Made by a program: the position numbers and the translations under genes. Source: Actinomycetes bacterium (GTDB taxonomy: Bacteria; Actinomycetota; Actinomycetes; Actinomycetales; Microbacteriaceae). From it: a DNA stretch of 57,367 nt. Every line of letters starts with the position of its first letter. The stretch's first letter is position 1. This document shows, piece after piece, positions 30,547 through 38,607 of the stretch. Where the stretch lies: the NCBI GenBank assembly GCA_029777095.1, contig JAKOTS010000065.1, positions 1 to 57,367 of the forward strand, given 5' to 3'. A model generated the notes under the pieces. The model did not search any database. It saw only the letters and a list, made by a program, of their open reading frames with translations, and was not told the DNA's origin.

Positions 30547-31776
30547 ATGACCACGCTGCGCCCGCTCGACCAGTCGTCGAAGCTCAAGAACGTCCTGTAC
30601 GAGATCCGCGGGCAGGCGCTGATCGAGGCCGCGCGCCTCGAGAGCGAGGGTCACACGATCCTCAAGCTGAACACGGGCAACCCCGCATCGTTCGGGTTTG
30701 AAGCCCCCTACCAAATCGTGCGCGACATGATCGCGGCGATGCCGAACGCACACGGCTACAGCGAGAGCCGTGGCGTGCTTTCGGCCCGCCGCGCGATCGT
30801 GAATCGGTACGAAGAGATCCCCGGGTTCCCGAAGTTCGATCCCGATCACGTGTTTCTCGGCAATGGCGTGTCTGAGCTGATCACGATGACGATGCAGGCG
30901 CTGCTCGACGAGGGCGACGAGGTGCTGATTCCCGCGCCCGACTACCCGCTGTGGACGGCGATGGCGAGCCTCAGCGGGGGCACACCGGTGCACTACATCT
31001 GCGACGAGCAGAACGGCTGGCAGCCCGACCTCGAAGACATCCGTGCCCGCATCACGCCGCGCACGAAGGCGCTTGTCGTGATCAACCCGAACAACCCGAC
31101 CGGCGCGGTCTACACCCGCGAGGTACTCGAAGGCATCGCGGCGATCGCGCGCGAGCATTCACTGCTGTTGCTCTCCGACGAGATTTACGACCGCATCCTC
31201 TTCGACGAGGCGGTGCACATTCCGATGGCCACCGTCGCGCCAGACCTGCTGTGCCTCACGTTCAATGGGCTTTCAAAGACCTACCGAGTCGCGGGGTATC
31301 GCTCGGGCTGGGTCGTCATCACGGGGCCGACGCACCACGCGCAGGGCTTCCTCGAGGGCATCAACCTCCTCGCGTCGACCCGCTTGTGCCCGAATGTGCC
31401 CGCGCAGTTTGCGGTGCAGGCTGCGCTCAGTGGCGTGCAGACGATCGACGCGCTCATCGCGCCGCGCGGCCGCCTCCACGAGCAGAGGGATGCCGCGTGG
31501 AAGGGCCTTGAGGCCATCCCCGGGGTGTCGTGTGTCAAGCCCGCCGGCGCGCTCTACGCGTTCCCACGCCTCGACCCGAATGTGCACGAGATTCGCGACG
31601 ATGCCAAGCTGGTCTACGACCTGCTTGTCGCCGAACACCTCCTTCTGGTGCAGGGCACCGGCTTCAACTGGCCAAACCACGACCACCTGCGCATCGTGAC
31701 GCTGCCCGAGGCGCGCGTGATCACCGAGGCGATAGAGCGCATGGGCAACTTCCTGTCGAGCTACAAGCAGAAGTAG
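30547..31776 (+). CDS. PLP-dependent class I aminotransferase (AlaA-like)
   Basis: 409 aa, fold-type I. Signatures: LNTGNPASFGFEAP, PDYPLWTAMASLSGG, VVINPNNPTGAVY, LLLSDEIYDRI, and FNGLSKTYRVAGYRSGW with the PLP lysine. The overall pattern, including GEDVLIPAPDYPLW-like and NPNNPTGAVY segments, matches the glutamate-pyruvate (AlaA/AlaT) group. It interconverts alanine/2-oxoglutarate and pyruvate/glutamate, supplying alanine. It starts nine bases after the secA stop, and a TAGGCT hexamer covering that stop could give it its own leaderless message. Confidence 0.93.
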   Translation: MTTLRPLDQSSKLKNVLYEIRGQALIEAARLESEGHTILKLNTGNPASFGFEAPYQIVRDMIAAMPNAHGYSESRGVLSARRAIVNRYEEIPGFPKFDPDHVFLGNGVSELITMTMQALLDEGDEVLIPAPDYPLWTAMASLSGGTPVHYICDEQNGWQPDLEDIRARITPRTKALVVINPNNPTGAVYTREVLEGIAAIAREHSLLLLSDEIYDRILFDEAVHIPMATVAPDLLCLTFNGLSKTYRVAGYRSGWVVITGPTHHAQGFLEGINLLASTRLCPNVPAQFAVQAALSGVQTIDALIAPRGRLHEQRDAAWKGLEAIPGVSCVKPAGALYAFPRLDPNVHEIRDDAKLVYDLLVAEHLLLVQGTGFNWPNHDHLRIVTLPEARVITEAIERMGNFLSSYKQK

Positions 31777-31782
31777 CAGCGC

Positions 31783-32223
31783 TCAGAGCAGCGCGAGCGA
31801 CGTCGCACGCCAGCGACCGTCGATGCCTTCGAGCCGGATCGCCACCGCGCGAGTGCGCGCGGGTCCGCGAACGATGACGACGGCTTCGACGATGCCATCG
31901 GCGGGGCTCATCTGCCGGAGCGAGACGATCGTGTGCTGCGTTCGAACCGCGGGCACGCCGCGGGCGCTTCGCGCGCGAGTGGCAAGGTTCGCGCGAGTCG
32001 CGACGGTTCGGAACACATCCTCCGTCATCCAGCGCGCGAGTTGTTCGATCTCACGCACACCGGCGAGCACCTCGAGCACGCCGCGGGCGAGATTGCGCAG
32101 GAGCGCCTCGGGGTCACCAAGCTCGGCCGATGAGGTGCGCTGGTGGCCGAAGAATGCCTGCAAATCGGAACGGTCATCTGGCGAGAATCTGGGCGCTACG
32201 CTGCGCGCGGGCGAGGGGGCCAT
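31783..32223 (-). CDS. Rv3235-family protein
   Basis: 146 aa. Basic, helical N-terminus (SPDDRSDLQAFFGHQ), central ALLRNLARGVLEVLAGVREIEQLARWM, and a C-terminal beta-rich domain (VEAVVIVRGPARTRAVAIRL, DGRWRATSLALL). This matches the small actinobacterial family typified by Rv3235, which sits near secA in many genomes. Function unknown. The ATG reading MAPSPARSVAPRF is preceded by a weak GACAGG; the frame is open further upstream but the added residues look non-coding. It is convergent with the aminotransferase. Confidence 0.85.
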   Translation of the reverse strand: MAPSPARSVAPRFSPDDRSDLQAFFGHQRTSSAELGDPEALLRNLARGVLEVLAGVREIEQLARWMTEDVFRTVATRANLATRARSARGVPAVRTQHTIVSLRQMSPADGIVEAVVIVRGPARTRAVAIRLEGIDGRWRATSLALL

Positions 32224-32365
32224 GGCATGCCTGTCTGGTGAAGGAACGAAGAATCCATGAAGTAGAACACGCCCAAAAATGCGAAAAACCCCTGATCCGC
32301 GATCTGTGGATGACTCGTAATCAAGCCGCAACGAAGTCGGGCAGAATGGGACATGGCGTCGATCA

Positions 32366-32400
32366 AATCGTGACATCGACGAGCTCTCGATGTCACGATT
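32366..32400. other. Perfect 14-bp stem hairpin in an intergenic region
   Basis: AATCGTGACATCGA (32366-32379) and TCGATGTCACGATT (32387-32400) are perfect complements around a seven-base loop. It lies in the 264-bp gap between the divergent Rv3235-family gene and a small membrane protein gene. A second small hairpin, CCCCGC/GCGGGG (32417-32435), follows. No T-run; could be an operator, an RNA structure or an attenuator. Confidence 0.5.
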
Positions 32401-32487
32401 CGAGCGGTCACATGGCCCCCGCGTTCTTTGCGGGGCTCGCTTGCGCGTGCGGAGTCCGCGCGTTCGCCACTTACCCCTGGAGTTGTC

Positions 32488-32814
32488 ATGCGCCCGTCCC
32501 GCCCCGTCTTGCAGTGGTGGCTGCGCCCATCGGTGTGGTTGTGGGTCGGCGCGGGTGCGCTCGTCGTGGGTGCGGGGTTCGCGTTCTACACAGAGTTTTG
32601 GATGCTGCTCGCCGCCGCCCCCGTCTTTGTCGCGGTTGGCATCGCCGCTTGGGTCGCGATCGTGGTGCGTGTGCACCGTCGTGCGCGCGATGGCGCCGGC
32701 ACCGAGGCAGAGTTCGAAGCGCTCCTGCGCGACTACCTCCCGTTCGCGGCGCCGACCACTTGCGATGCGCTCCGCGACCGATTCCGTGCGGCGGCGCATG
32801 TGGATAACTCCTAG
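32488..32814 (+). CDS. Small membrane protein, hypothetical
   Basis: 108 aa. Two membrane segments near the N-terminus (VWLWVGAGALVVGAGFAFY and MLLAAAPVFVAVGIAAWVAI), then a charged cytoplasmic half (VHRRARDGAGTEAEFEALL) ending DRFRAAAHVDNS. The ATG follows TGGAG. I do not recognise a named family. It is followed by a gene in the same direction after 32 bases. Codon bias is strongly actinobacterial. Confidence 0.78.
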   Translation: MRPSRPVLQWWLRPSVWLWVGAGALVVGAGFAFYTEFWMLLAAAPVFVAVGIAAWVAIVVRVHRRARDGAGTEAEFEALLRDYLPFAAPTTCDALRDRFRAAAHVDNS

Positions 32815-32834
32815 GCCCTCCCGCGCACCCCGCG

Positions 32835-32840
32835 TACGCT
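32835..32840 (+). promoter_or_regulatory. Candidate -10 of the gene at 32847
   Basis: TACGCT lies six bases before the GTG, fitting a leaderless start. Confidence 0.45.
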
Positions 32841-32846
32841 TCAGCG

Positions 32847-33491
32847 GTGCGTTGGAACCGATTCTTCGAAGACCTCGAACACCAGCTCGATTCGGAGCAG
32901 GCCGCCGAGCAGCTTGCGCTTGATGGAGAGGCCGAGCGCCTCCGCCTCTCGCGGCTCGAGCTTCGCACCCGCCTCAGCACGCTTGTGGGGTGCGAACTCG
33001 GCGCCGAACTCGCCGGCGAGGGCAGCGGCGGTGAGCCTGCGCTGCTGCGAGGCACGGTGGCCGGGGTCGGCGCAGATTGGCTCGGCCTGGTGCTGGGCCG
33101 CGGTGGTGCCGCCGTCGCGCCGCTTCGGAGCATCCGCATGCTTCGCCTCGACCGCCCGTCACTCGTGGCGAGCCGCGGCGTGCCAGTGGGTGGGGAAGGT
33201 GAGCTGGCCACTACCCAGGGGCGCGATCCTGGCGGGCGGCTTCGCGAACGGCAGACCTTCGGTTTCGTGCTGCGTGATTTTGCCCGGCGCCGACTTGCGG
33301 TCGCGCTGCACCTCGGTGGGGAGCGCGTGGTGCGAGGCACGATCGATCGAGTCGGGGCCGATCACCTCGAGCTTGCGCTGCACGAGCCGGGGGCGCCGCG
33401 GCGCGAGGGCGAGGTATCCGGATTTCGGCTCGTGCCATTGCACGCCGTCGCGTGGGTGCAGCTCGATCGCCCAGAGGCGCTGCTGGGCTGA
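32847..33491 (+). CDS. Hypothetical protein with paired beta-rich domains
   Basis: 214 aa. An N-terminal helix (WNRFFEDLEHQLDSEQAAEQ) precedes two beta-rich repeats of similar layout, about residues 45-105 (LLRGTVAGVGADWLGLVLG) and 130-205 (VVRGTIDRVGADHLELALH). The shared pattern RGTV/I-x-x-VGADxL suggests an internal duplication of a small barrel. It has no cysteine except one near residue 49. I do not recognise the family name; similar proteins appear near secA-linked loci in other actinobacteria. Soluble and probably cytoplasmic. The GTG start is supported by TACGCT six bases upstream. Confidence 0.78.
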   Translation: MRWNRFFEDLEHQLDSEQAAEQLALDGEAERLRLSRLELRTRLSTLVGCELGAELAGEGSGGEPALLRGTVAGVGADWLGLVLGRGGAAVAPLRSIRMLRLDRPSLVASRGVPVGGEGELATTQGRDPGGRLRERQTFGFVLRDFARRRLAVALHLGGERVVRGTIDRVGADHLELALHEPGAPRREGEVSGFRLVPLHAVAWVQLDRPEALLG

Positions 33492-33533
33492 ACGGCTCGC
33501 GCGGCCAGCGCCGGGGGAACGGCCGCGGACTTC

Positions 33534-33570
33534 GTCGCCGTGGCGGGCAGCGCCTTAGTCGCCGTGGCGG
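33534..33570. repeat. 13-base tandem duplication at the 3' end of the broken HTH gene
   Basis: GTCGCCGTGGCGG occurs at 33534-33546 and 33558-33570, a 24-base period, covering the last codons and stop of the HTH reading frame. Confidence 0.6.
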
Positions 33571-33836
33571 ACGGCGCCGCTGCCCCAGAGCTCGGGAAAA
33601 CTTGCAGCGTTGCTCTGGTGCCACAGGTGCATGCGCCGGGTCTGCTCGATCTGGTCGTCGATGTAGTCGCCCACGCTGTCTTGCTAGACCCGCCACTGCG
33701 CGTTTGTGCCGAGCTGCACGCCCCGGAGCGAGCCCTCGTGCAGCAGCGCGAGCACCTCATCGATCTCGAGGGTGAGGAGCTCTGCCGCCTGCGCGAGCGT
33801 CAGAAAGCGCGCGGCGGACGAGGCGGGGGAGTGCAT
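33555..33836 (-). pseudogene. Helix-turn-helix (excisionase/BldC-like) gene with an in-frame amber stop
   Basis: Reading from the ATG at 33836 gives 50 residues with a clear HTH (RFLTLAQAAELLTLEIDEVL, then HEGSLRGVQLGTNAQWRV), then TAG at 33684-33686, then in the same frame 42 more sensible residues (QDSVGDYIDDQIEQTRRMHL, SNAASFPELWGSG) to a TAA at 33555. The family usually continues through this point with Glu in WRVE, so one GAG-to-TAG change explains the break. The promoter seems intact: CATAAT six bases before the ATG. Small proteins of this kind neighbour SAF/CpaE-like genes in relatives. It could be decayed, read through, or a sequencing error. Confidence 0.75.
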
Positions 33837-33926
33837 TCCATCATTATGCTTGCGGGCGCCGCGCGTCGTGCGTCCGCGCAGTGGCCTGTGGATAACTTCG
33901 GCAGCATTCAGGCACGATGCGTGAAC

Positions 33927-34556
33927 ATGGGTGGCATGACCCCGAAACTTCGCGCACGTCGATCCCGCGCCTTCTGGTCGGACACCAGATTCTTCATTGG
34001 CATTGCGCTGGTGGTGGCATCAATTGCCGGCGTGTGGATGGTCGTGACTTCCGCACGCACGACAGTGCCGGTGCTGGTGGCCTCTCGCACAATTGTCGCC
34101 GGCGAGGGTGTCTCGTCGGGGGCGCTCCAGGTTGTGCAGGTCTCGCTCGGGGCGGCCGGGCCGGCATATTTGGCTCCGGGTGGGTTGGCCGAGGAGCTGG
34201 TCGCAACGCGCACCATCGGTGCCGGCGAGCTGGTTCCGGTCGGCGCCCTGGCCCCGGCTGTGTCGTCAAGGGTGACGTCGGTGGTCGTCACGTCGGCGAC
34301 CGAGATTCCCGCGAGTGTCACCACGGGGTCTACGGTCGAACTGTGGGCGGCGCCGCGGCTCGAGCGCGGCGAATACGGGGTGCCAGAAATTCTCGTTGCG
34401 GATGCCGTTGTGCAGGCCGTCGGCGAGAACGTGTCGGTCATGGGGCGCCCCGGGGTGTCGCTCGAGCTTGTGATTGGCCGCTCCGAAGTGTCGGCGACGC
34501 TCGGTGCGGTCGCATCGGACTGGGCATTCTCGATCGTGCCGACGGCGGCCGGCTGA
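33927..34556 (+). CDS. SAF-domain protein, CpaB/RcpC-like
   Basis: 209 aa. A basic cytoplasmic start (LRARRSRAFW) leads into one membrane helix (IGIALVVASIAGVWMVV), then an exposed SAF domain: VPVLVASRTIVAGEGVSSGA, ELVATRTIGAGELVPVGAL. SAF proteins of this type resemble the CpaB pilus-assembly factor. Start choice among GTG 33921, ATG 33927 and ATG 33936 is uncertain; ribosome sites are weak for all. Its TGA overlaps the next gene's ATG (TGATG), so the two are translationally coupled. No other pilus gene lies in this window. Confidence 0.85.
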   Translation: MGGMTPKLRARRSRAFWSDTRFFIGIALVVASIAGVWMVVTSARTTVPVLVASRTIVAGEGVSSGALQVVQVSLGAAGPAYLAPGGLAEELVATRTIGAGELVPVGALAPAVSSRVTSVVVTSATEIPASVTTGSTVELWAAPRLERGEYGVPEILVADAVVQAVGENVSVMGRPGVSLELVIGRSEVSATLGAVASDWAFSIVPTAAG

Positions 34557-35947
34557 TGCTGCGGGTTGCGATCGCCGCCGACGCTGCGCTGGCGGGGGAG
34601 CTCACCGCCGAGATCGAGTACGCCGGCTTGCAGGTGGTCGGGCGGGTTGACCCGGGCGCGCTGGCGGCGGCGGTGTTCGCTTCCGGCGGCAATCACCACG
34701 GCGGTGACGACGCCGCGCTCCCGCCCGGGCCGCACGACGCGGTGGGGGCGACGCTCGCCCGTACCGATGTGCTGATCGTCGACGGGGCGCACGGCGGCTC
34801 CTGGCCGGTGCTGCTCGGCCCAGAGTTGCGGGCCGCATGCGACGGCCGCGGCATCCGAATCGTCGTGCTTGTTGCAGACGACGACGCGCGTCGCCGCGCG
34901 CATGCGAGCGGCTTCGACTGCACGGCCGATTCGAGCTCGCCGACCGCGGTGCTCGCCGCGGTTCGCGGTGATGGCGTCGGTGCGGGCGCGCCAGAACCAG
35001 AGCCGCGGGCGCGTGGGCGTATCTTCACGATCTGGGGCCCGGGCGGGGCGCCCGGCCGATCGACGCTCGCGATCGAGCTTGCCTATGAGCTCGCGCGCGG
35101 TGGCCGCTCGGTCGCGCTCATCGACGCCGACACGCAGGGCCCTTCGCTGGCGCTATCACTCGGCCTGCCCGACGAAGGCCCGGGGTTCGCGGCCGCCTGC
35201 CGCGCGGCCGGGGCCGGCCTCCTCGATGCCGACGAGCTCGAGCGCATCAGCCTCCCTATCCAGCACCGGGAGGGTTCGCTCCGCGTGCTCACGGGGCTCA
35301 ATCGGCCGGCCCGGTGGCCAGAGCTGAGCGAGGAGCGCGTGGCCGAGGCTCTCCGGGTCTGCCGCGACTGGGTCGACTACGTCGTTGTCGACATCGCGGC
35401 ACCGCTCGAGCGCGACGAAGAGATCGTGAGCGACCTCGACGGCCTGCGCCGGCATGCTGCCGGGTTTGGTGCGCTCCGGGCAGCCGATCAGGTCGTGGCC
35501 GTGGCATCCATCGAACCGCTCGCGATCGCGCGCTTTGTACGCGGCCTCGCCGAGCTTCGTGCCGTGGTCGGGCGAACGCCGATCGCGGTGGTTGCGAATC
35601 GGCTGCGGCCGGGGGCGTTGGGGGTGGATGCCAGGGGTCAGGTGCGCACGACCCTGTCGAGGTATGCGGGCGTCGAGGATGTCACCTTTGTCCCGCTCGA
35701 CCCGCGGTCGACAGACGCCGCGATGCTCGCGGCCGGGCCGATCGCGGCAAAGGTTCCGAACGCGCCGCTGGTTGCGGCACTTCGACGCTTCGTGGGGGAG
35801 GTGCTGGTGCCCGCGCGCGGGGCTGGGGCGCGGCATCCCGCACCGCATGGCACGGGCGCGCCTCAGTCCGGGGTGGTGCGTGCGAGCCGGCGGAGGTTGC
35901 GACGCGCGGAGTCACAACACGCGAACGCCGGCGCCGCCGCGACCTAG
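34556..35947 (+). CDS. CpaE-like P-loop ATPase
   Basis: 463 aa. The N-terminal 150 residues look like a receiver-like or degenerate domain (DVLIVDGAHGGSW, IRIVVLVADDD). The ATPase domain follows with a deviant Walker A (WGPGGAPGRSTLAIELAYEL), ALIDADTQGPSLALSLGL and VVVDIAAPLERDEE, as in MinD/ParA-like CpaE proteins. It ends in a basic tail. CpaE positions type IVc pili in other bacteria. Here it is coupled to an SAF-domain gene but without tad/flp genes, so the role in this organism is open. A GGAPGRST loop lacks the usual second lysine, as in other CpaE homologues. Confidence 0.85.
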   Translation: MLRVAIAADAALAGELTAEIEYAGLQVVGRVDPGALAAAVFASGGNHHGGDDAALPPGPHDAVGATLARTDVLIVDGAHGGSWPVLLGPELRAACDGRGIRIVVLVADDDARRRAHASGFDCTADSSSPTAVLAAVRGDGVGAGAPEPEPRARGRIFTIWGPGGAPGRSTLAIELAYELARGGRSVALIDADTQGPSLALSLGLPDEGPGFAAACRAAGAGLLDADELERISLPIQHREGSLRVLTGLNRPARWPELSEERVAEALRVCRDWVDYVVVDIAAPLERDEEIVSDLDGLRRHAAGFGALRAADQVVAVASIEPLAIARFVRGLAELRAVVGRTPIAVVANRLRPGALGVDARGQVRTTLSRYAGVEDVTFVPLDPRSTDAAMLAAGPIAAKVPNAPLVAALRRFVGEVLVPARGAGARHPAPHGTGAPQSGVVRASRRRLRRAESQHANAGAAAT

Positions 35948-35950
35948 ACT
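35945..35950 (+). promoter_or_regulatory. Candidate -10 of the PdtaS-type kinase
   Basis: TAGACT lies six bases before the GTG at 35957, fitting a leaderless start. Confidence 0.5.
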
Positions 35951-35956
35951 GGTGCC

Positions 35957-37456
35957 GTGTCGACGCTAAGTGATCTGGTCAACGCCCAAGGGCTCTCGAG
36001 CGATGCCGATATCGAATGGTTGCATCGCCTGGTCGGTGATGGCCAGCTGCTGGCCGATCTTGCCTTCGCAGACATCGTGATCTGGGTGCCCACCGCCGAT
36101 GATTCGTTTGTCGCGGTCGCGCACACACGCCCGAGTGGCGCGGCGACCCTGTTCTATCGCGACATCGTTGGCGACCGGGTGCGGCCGCAGTGGCACACGC
36201 AGGTGCGCGAGGCGTTCGTCAGCGGCTCGATTGTTGACTCCTCATCGCCAGACTGGTTCGAAGAGACGCCGACGCGCGTGCGCGCTGTCGCCATCAGGCG
36301 CCATGCCGGGCCCGATGAAGAAACCGAGCCCCCAATCATCGGTGTGCTGACCCGGCACACGAACCTCGGCGAGTTGCGCGCGCCGAGCCGGCAGCAGACC
36401 ACTTTCAACGCCTGCGCCGATGACCTGTTTTCGATGATCGCATCCGGTCATTTTCCTGATCTGACCTCGCCGCCGTCGCCCCGGCGTGGCTCACCCCGCG
36501 CGTCCGATGGCCTTATTCGCATCGATACCGATGGCATCACGACCTTCGCGAGCCCGAACGCGCTCTCGGCGTTCAATCGCATGGGATTCGACGACGAGCT
36601 TGAGGGCGAGTCGCTGAGCGAAGTGACGACCGAGCTGCTGCCGGCGCAGCAGAACGTCGACGAAAGCCTGCCGTTGGTGGTCTCGGGCAGGGCCCCATGG
36701 CGCGCCGACATTGAGGCGCGGGGCGTGACCGTGTCGCTGCGCTCGATTCCGCTCCGCGACCAAGGGCACCGCAGCGGTGCGGTGGTGCTGTGCCGCGATG
36801 TGACCGAGCTGCGCCACCAGGAGCAGGAGCTCATCACGAAGGACGCGACGATTCGCGAGATTCACCACCGTGTCAAGAACAACCTGCAGACCGTGGCATC
36901 CCTTCTGCGCATCCAGGCCCGCCGCACGCACTCCGAAGAAGCGCGCGATGCGCTCTCGCAGGCGATGCGCCGCGTCGCCTCCATCGCGGTCGTGCACGAC
37001 ACGCTCTCTGAAGGGCTCACCCAGAACGTCGACTTCGATGAGGTCTTCGACCGGGTCCTGCGGCTCGTTGCCGAGGTTGCGGCGGCACCAAACACGCGCG
37101 CGCAGACGAGTTCCTCCGGCAAGTTCGGAGTATTGCCGAGTGCCTACGCGACGCCCCTGGCGCTCGCGCTGACCGAGCTCGTGACGAACGCCGTCGAGCA
37201 CGGCCTTGCGGGCCTCGAAGGTCGCGTAGAGATCATCACCGAACGCGATGACGAGCGACTTCGTGTGCGGGTGCGCGACACGGGTGCGGGGCTCCCCGAG
37301 GGGGAGGTCGGGCGCGGCCTTGGCACGCAGATCGTGCGAACCCTGATTCAGGGCGAACTCGGCGGCACCATCGACTGGCACTCGCTCGCGGGTGAGGAGA
37401 CCGGCACCGAGGTCACCATCGAAATTCCGCTGCGGTGGATCCAGCGCGACACGTAA
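35957..37456 (+). CDS. pdtaS: Sensor histidine kinase, PdtaS type
   Basis: 499 aa, soluble: no membrane segment. An N-terminal GAF-like domain (about 1-150) is followed by a PAS domain (about 175-290, DGLIRIDTDGITTFASPNAL), then a HisKA_2 dimerisation box with the phosphoacceptor in IREIHHRVKNNLQTVASLLR and an HATPase_c domain (ALTELVTNAVEHG, VRVRDTGAGLPEG, GLGTQIVRTLI). This architecture is that of mycobacterial PdtaS, which signals to the RNA-binding antiterminator PdtaR. No response regulator is adjacent, as is usual. The next gene, convergent, is whiB1. A hairpin follows the stop. Confidence 0.9.
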   Translation: MSTLSDLVNAQGLSSDADIEWLHRLVGDGQLLADLAFADIVIWVPTADDSFVAVAHTRPSGAATLFYRDIVGDRVRPQWHTQVREAFVSGSIVDSSSPDWFEETPTRVRAVAIRRHAGPDEETEPPIIGVLTRHTNLGELRAPSRQQTTFNACADDLFSMIASGHFPDLTSPPSPRRGSPRASDGLIRIDTDGITTFASPNALSAFNRMGFDDELEGESLSEVTTELLPAQQNVDESLPLVVSGRAPWRADIEARGVTVSLRSIPLRDQGHRSGAVVLCRDVTELRHQEQELITKDATIREIHHRVKNNLQTVASLLRIQARRTHSEEARDALSQAMRRVASIAVVHDTLSEGLTQNVDFDEVFDRVLRLVAEVAAAPNTRAQTSSSGKFGVLPSAYATPLALALTELVTNAVEHGLAGLEGRVEIITERDDERLRVRVRDTGAGLPEGEVGRGLGTQIVRTLIQGELGGTIDWHSLAGEETGTEVTIEIPLRWIQRDT

Positions 37457-37468
37457 GACAGCAACACA

Positions 37469-37500
37469 AATCGCCGGACCAAAATGCTGGTCCGGCGATT
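37469..37500 (+). terminator. Terminator hairpin after the PdtaS-type kinase
   Basis: AATCGCCGGACCA (37469-37481) pairs perfectly with TGGTCCGGCGATT (37488-37500) around a six-base loop, 13 bases past the stop. No T-run. Confidence 0.65.
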
Positions 37501-37505
37501 GTTGT

Positions 37506-37558
37506 CGGGCGGTGCGTGCCAGTAGCGCATTCGGGCGGTACGTGCCCAGCAGCGCGTT
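37506..37558. repeat. Two-copy tandem repeat between pdtaS and whiB1
   Basis: Units of 26 and 27 bases beginning CGGGCGGT, with a partial third copy (CGGGCGGTA) at 37559. They lie in the 133-bp gap between the convergent kinase and whiB1. Confidence 0.5.
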
Positions 37559-37589
37559 CGGGCGGTAGCACCGCCCCGCGCTGTGAAAC

Positions 37590-37838
37590 CTACGAAGCGC
37601 GGCGGGCGCGTGCGGCGCGGCGCTTCAGTGCGCGACGCTCGTCTTCGCTGAGGCCACCCCAGACGCCAGAGTCCTGACCGGTCTCGAGTGCGTACTGCAG
37701 GCAGACCTCGGTCACGGTGCAACGTGCACAGACGCCCTTGGCCTTCTCGATCTGATCGACAGCCGGGCCGGTGTTGCCGACGGGGAAGAACAGTTCGGGG
37801 TCAACCGTGAGGCAAGCTGATTTGTCGCGCCAGTCCAT
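37590..37838 (-). CDS. whiB1: WhiB1-type Fe-S transcription factor
   Basis: 82 aa, the exact WhiB1 size. The four cluster cysteines are C9, C37, C40 and C46 (CARC, TEVC), the same numbering as mycobacterial WhiB1, followed by GVWGG at about 58-62 and a basic C-terminal DNA-binding tail (RRALKRRAARARRAS). WhiB1 carries a 4Fe-4S cluster reactive to NO and binds sigma-A to control essential genes. The ATG follows AAGGAG. A 250-bp divergent gap holds its promoter; TCAAG-N7-CTTGA (37987-38003) in that gap is a possible site. Confidence 0.95.
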   Translation of the reverse strand: MDWRDKSACLTVDPELFFPVGNTGPAVDQIEKAKGVCARCTVTEVCLQYALETGQDSGVWGGLSEDERRALKRRAARARRAS

Positions 37839-38088
37839 AGTGATACTCCTTGTATGCGAGGTGAGAGAGCAAATGCTCGAATTCGGGTTCGGGCCGATAC
37901 TCTGTCTGAGATATAGGCGCCTGCCCGCCCCACTTCGCTGTGGAGCACATGGCTTCATTCATCGTTCCACAGCGGAGCCCGTAAAATCAAGGGTTAATCT
38001 TGAATTCACCTCGTTCTGCGGTTGAGCATGCCGGAGCTCGACCTAGACCCGCTACTATTTCATCCGCGCCGTGAAGGAGAAACCCCGC

Positions 38089-38586
38089 ATGTCTGAGAAC
38101 GAAACGACGCCGGAATCTGCGGTTGTGCGCGCGCCCCGCACGGCGATTTTTCGTGTGGTTGCGGGCATCCTGGTCGGTGCGGAAGGTCTGGTGCTCATCG
38201 GAGCATCGGTGTGGCTACTGCTCTCGCTGTTCGCATCACCCGCGCTTTCGCTCGTGAGCGCGGTGGCGTTGCTCGTGCTCGTCGTGATCTGCACCATTGG
38301 CGTGTGCGCGATGGCGGTCGGCATCTTCCGCGGGCAGCGGTGGGCCAGATCAGGCGGCATCGTCGTGCAGGTGTTGGTGCTGGCGATCGCCGGTGGCGCT
38401 GCGGCCGATCAGTTCGGCGATGTGTCGCTGGCGCTGAAGATCGGGATCCCCGCGCTTGTCACGTTCGCGATCCTGATTGCGGAGGTGCGGAGCGTGGGCC
38501 GGGCCGAGGCGGCCGAAGAGGCGGCAGCCGCAGCTGCAGCAGCAGCAGCAGCCGCGGCATCCGAAGACGGCACGTCGCGCAAATAG
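38089..38586 (+). CDS. Membrane protein with poly-alanine tail, hypothetical
   Basis: 165 aa. About four membrane segments: VVAGILVGAEGLVLIGASVW, LLSLFASPALSLVSAVALLV, VICTIGVCAMAVGIF, and a last one around ADQFGDVSLALKIGIPALV. The C-terminus runs into 13 consecutive alanines encoded by GCA/GCC/GCG codons, including five successive GCA, then SEDGTSRK. I do not recognise a family; related proteins in high-GC Gram-positives are annotated only as membrane proteins. The ATG follows GAAGGAG. It is divergent from whiB1 and convergent with bcp. Confidence 0.8.
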   Translation: MSENETTPESAVVRAPRTAIFRVVAGILVGAEGLVLIGASVWLLLSLFASPALSLVSAVALLVLVVICTIGVCAMAVGIFRGQRWARSGGIVVQVLVLAIAGGAAADQFGDVSLALKIGIPALVTFAILIAEVRSVGRAEAAEEAAAAAAAAAAAAASEDGTSRK

Positions 38587-38607
38587 GCGGCGCCGCGCCC
38601 GAAGGGC

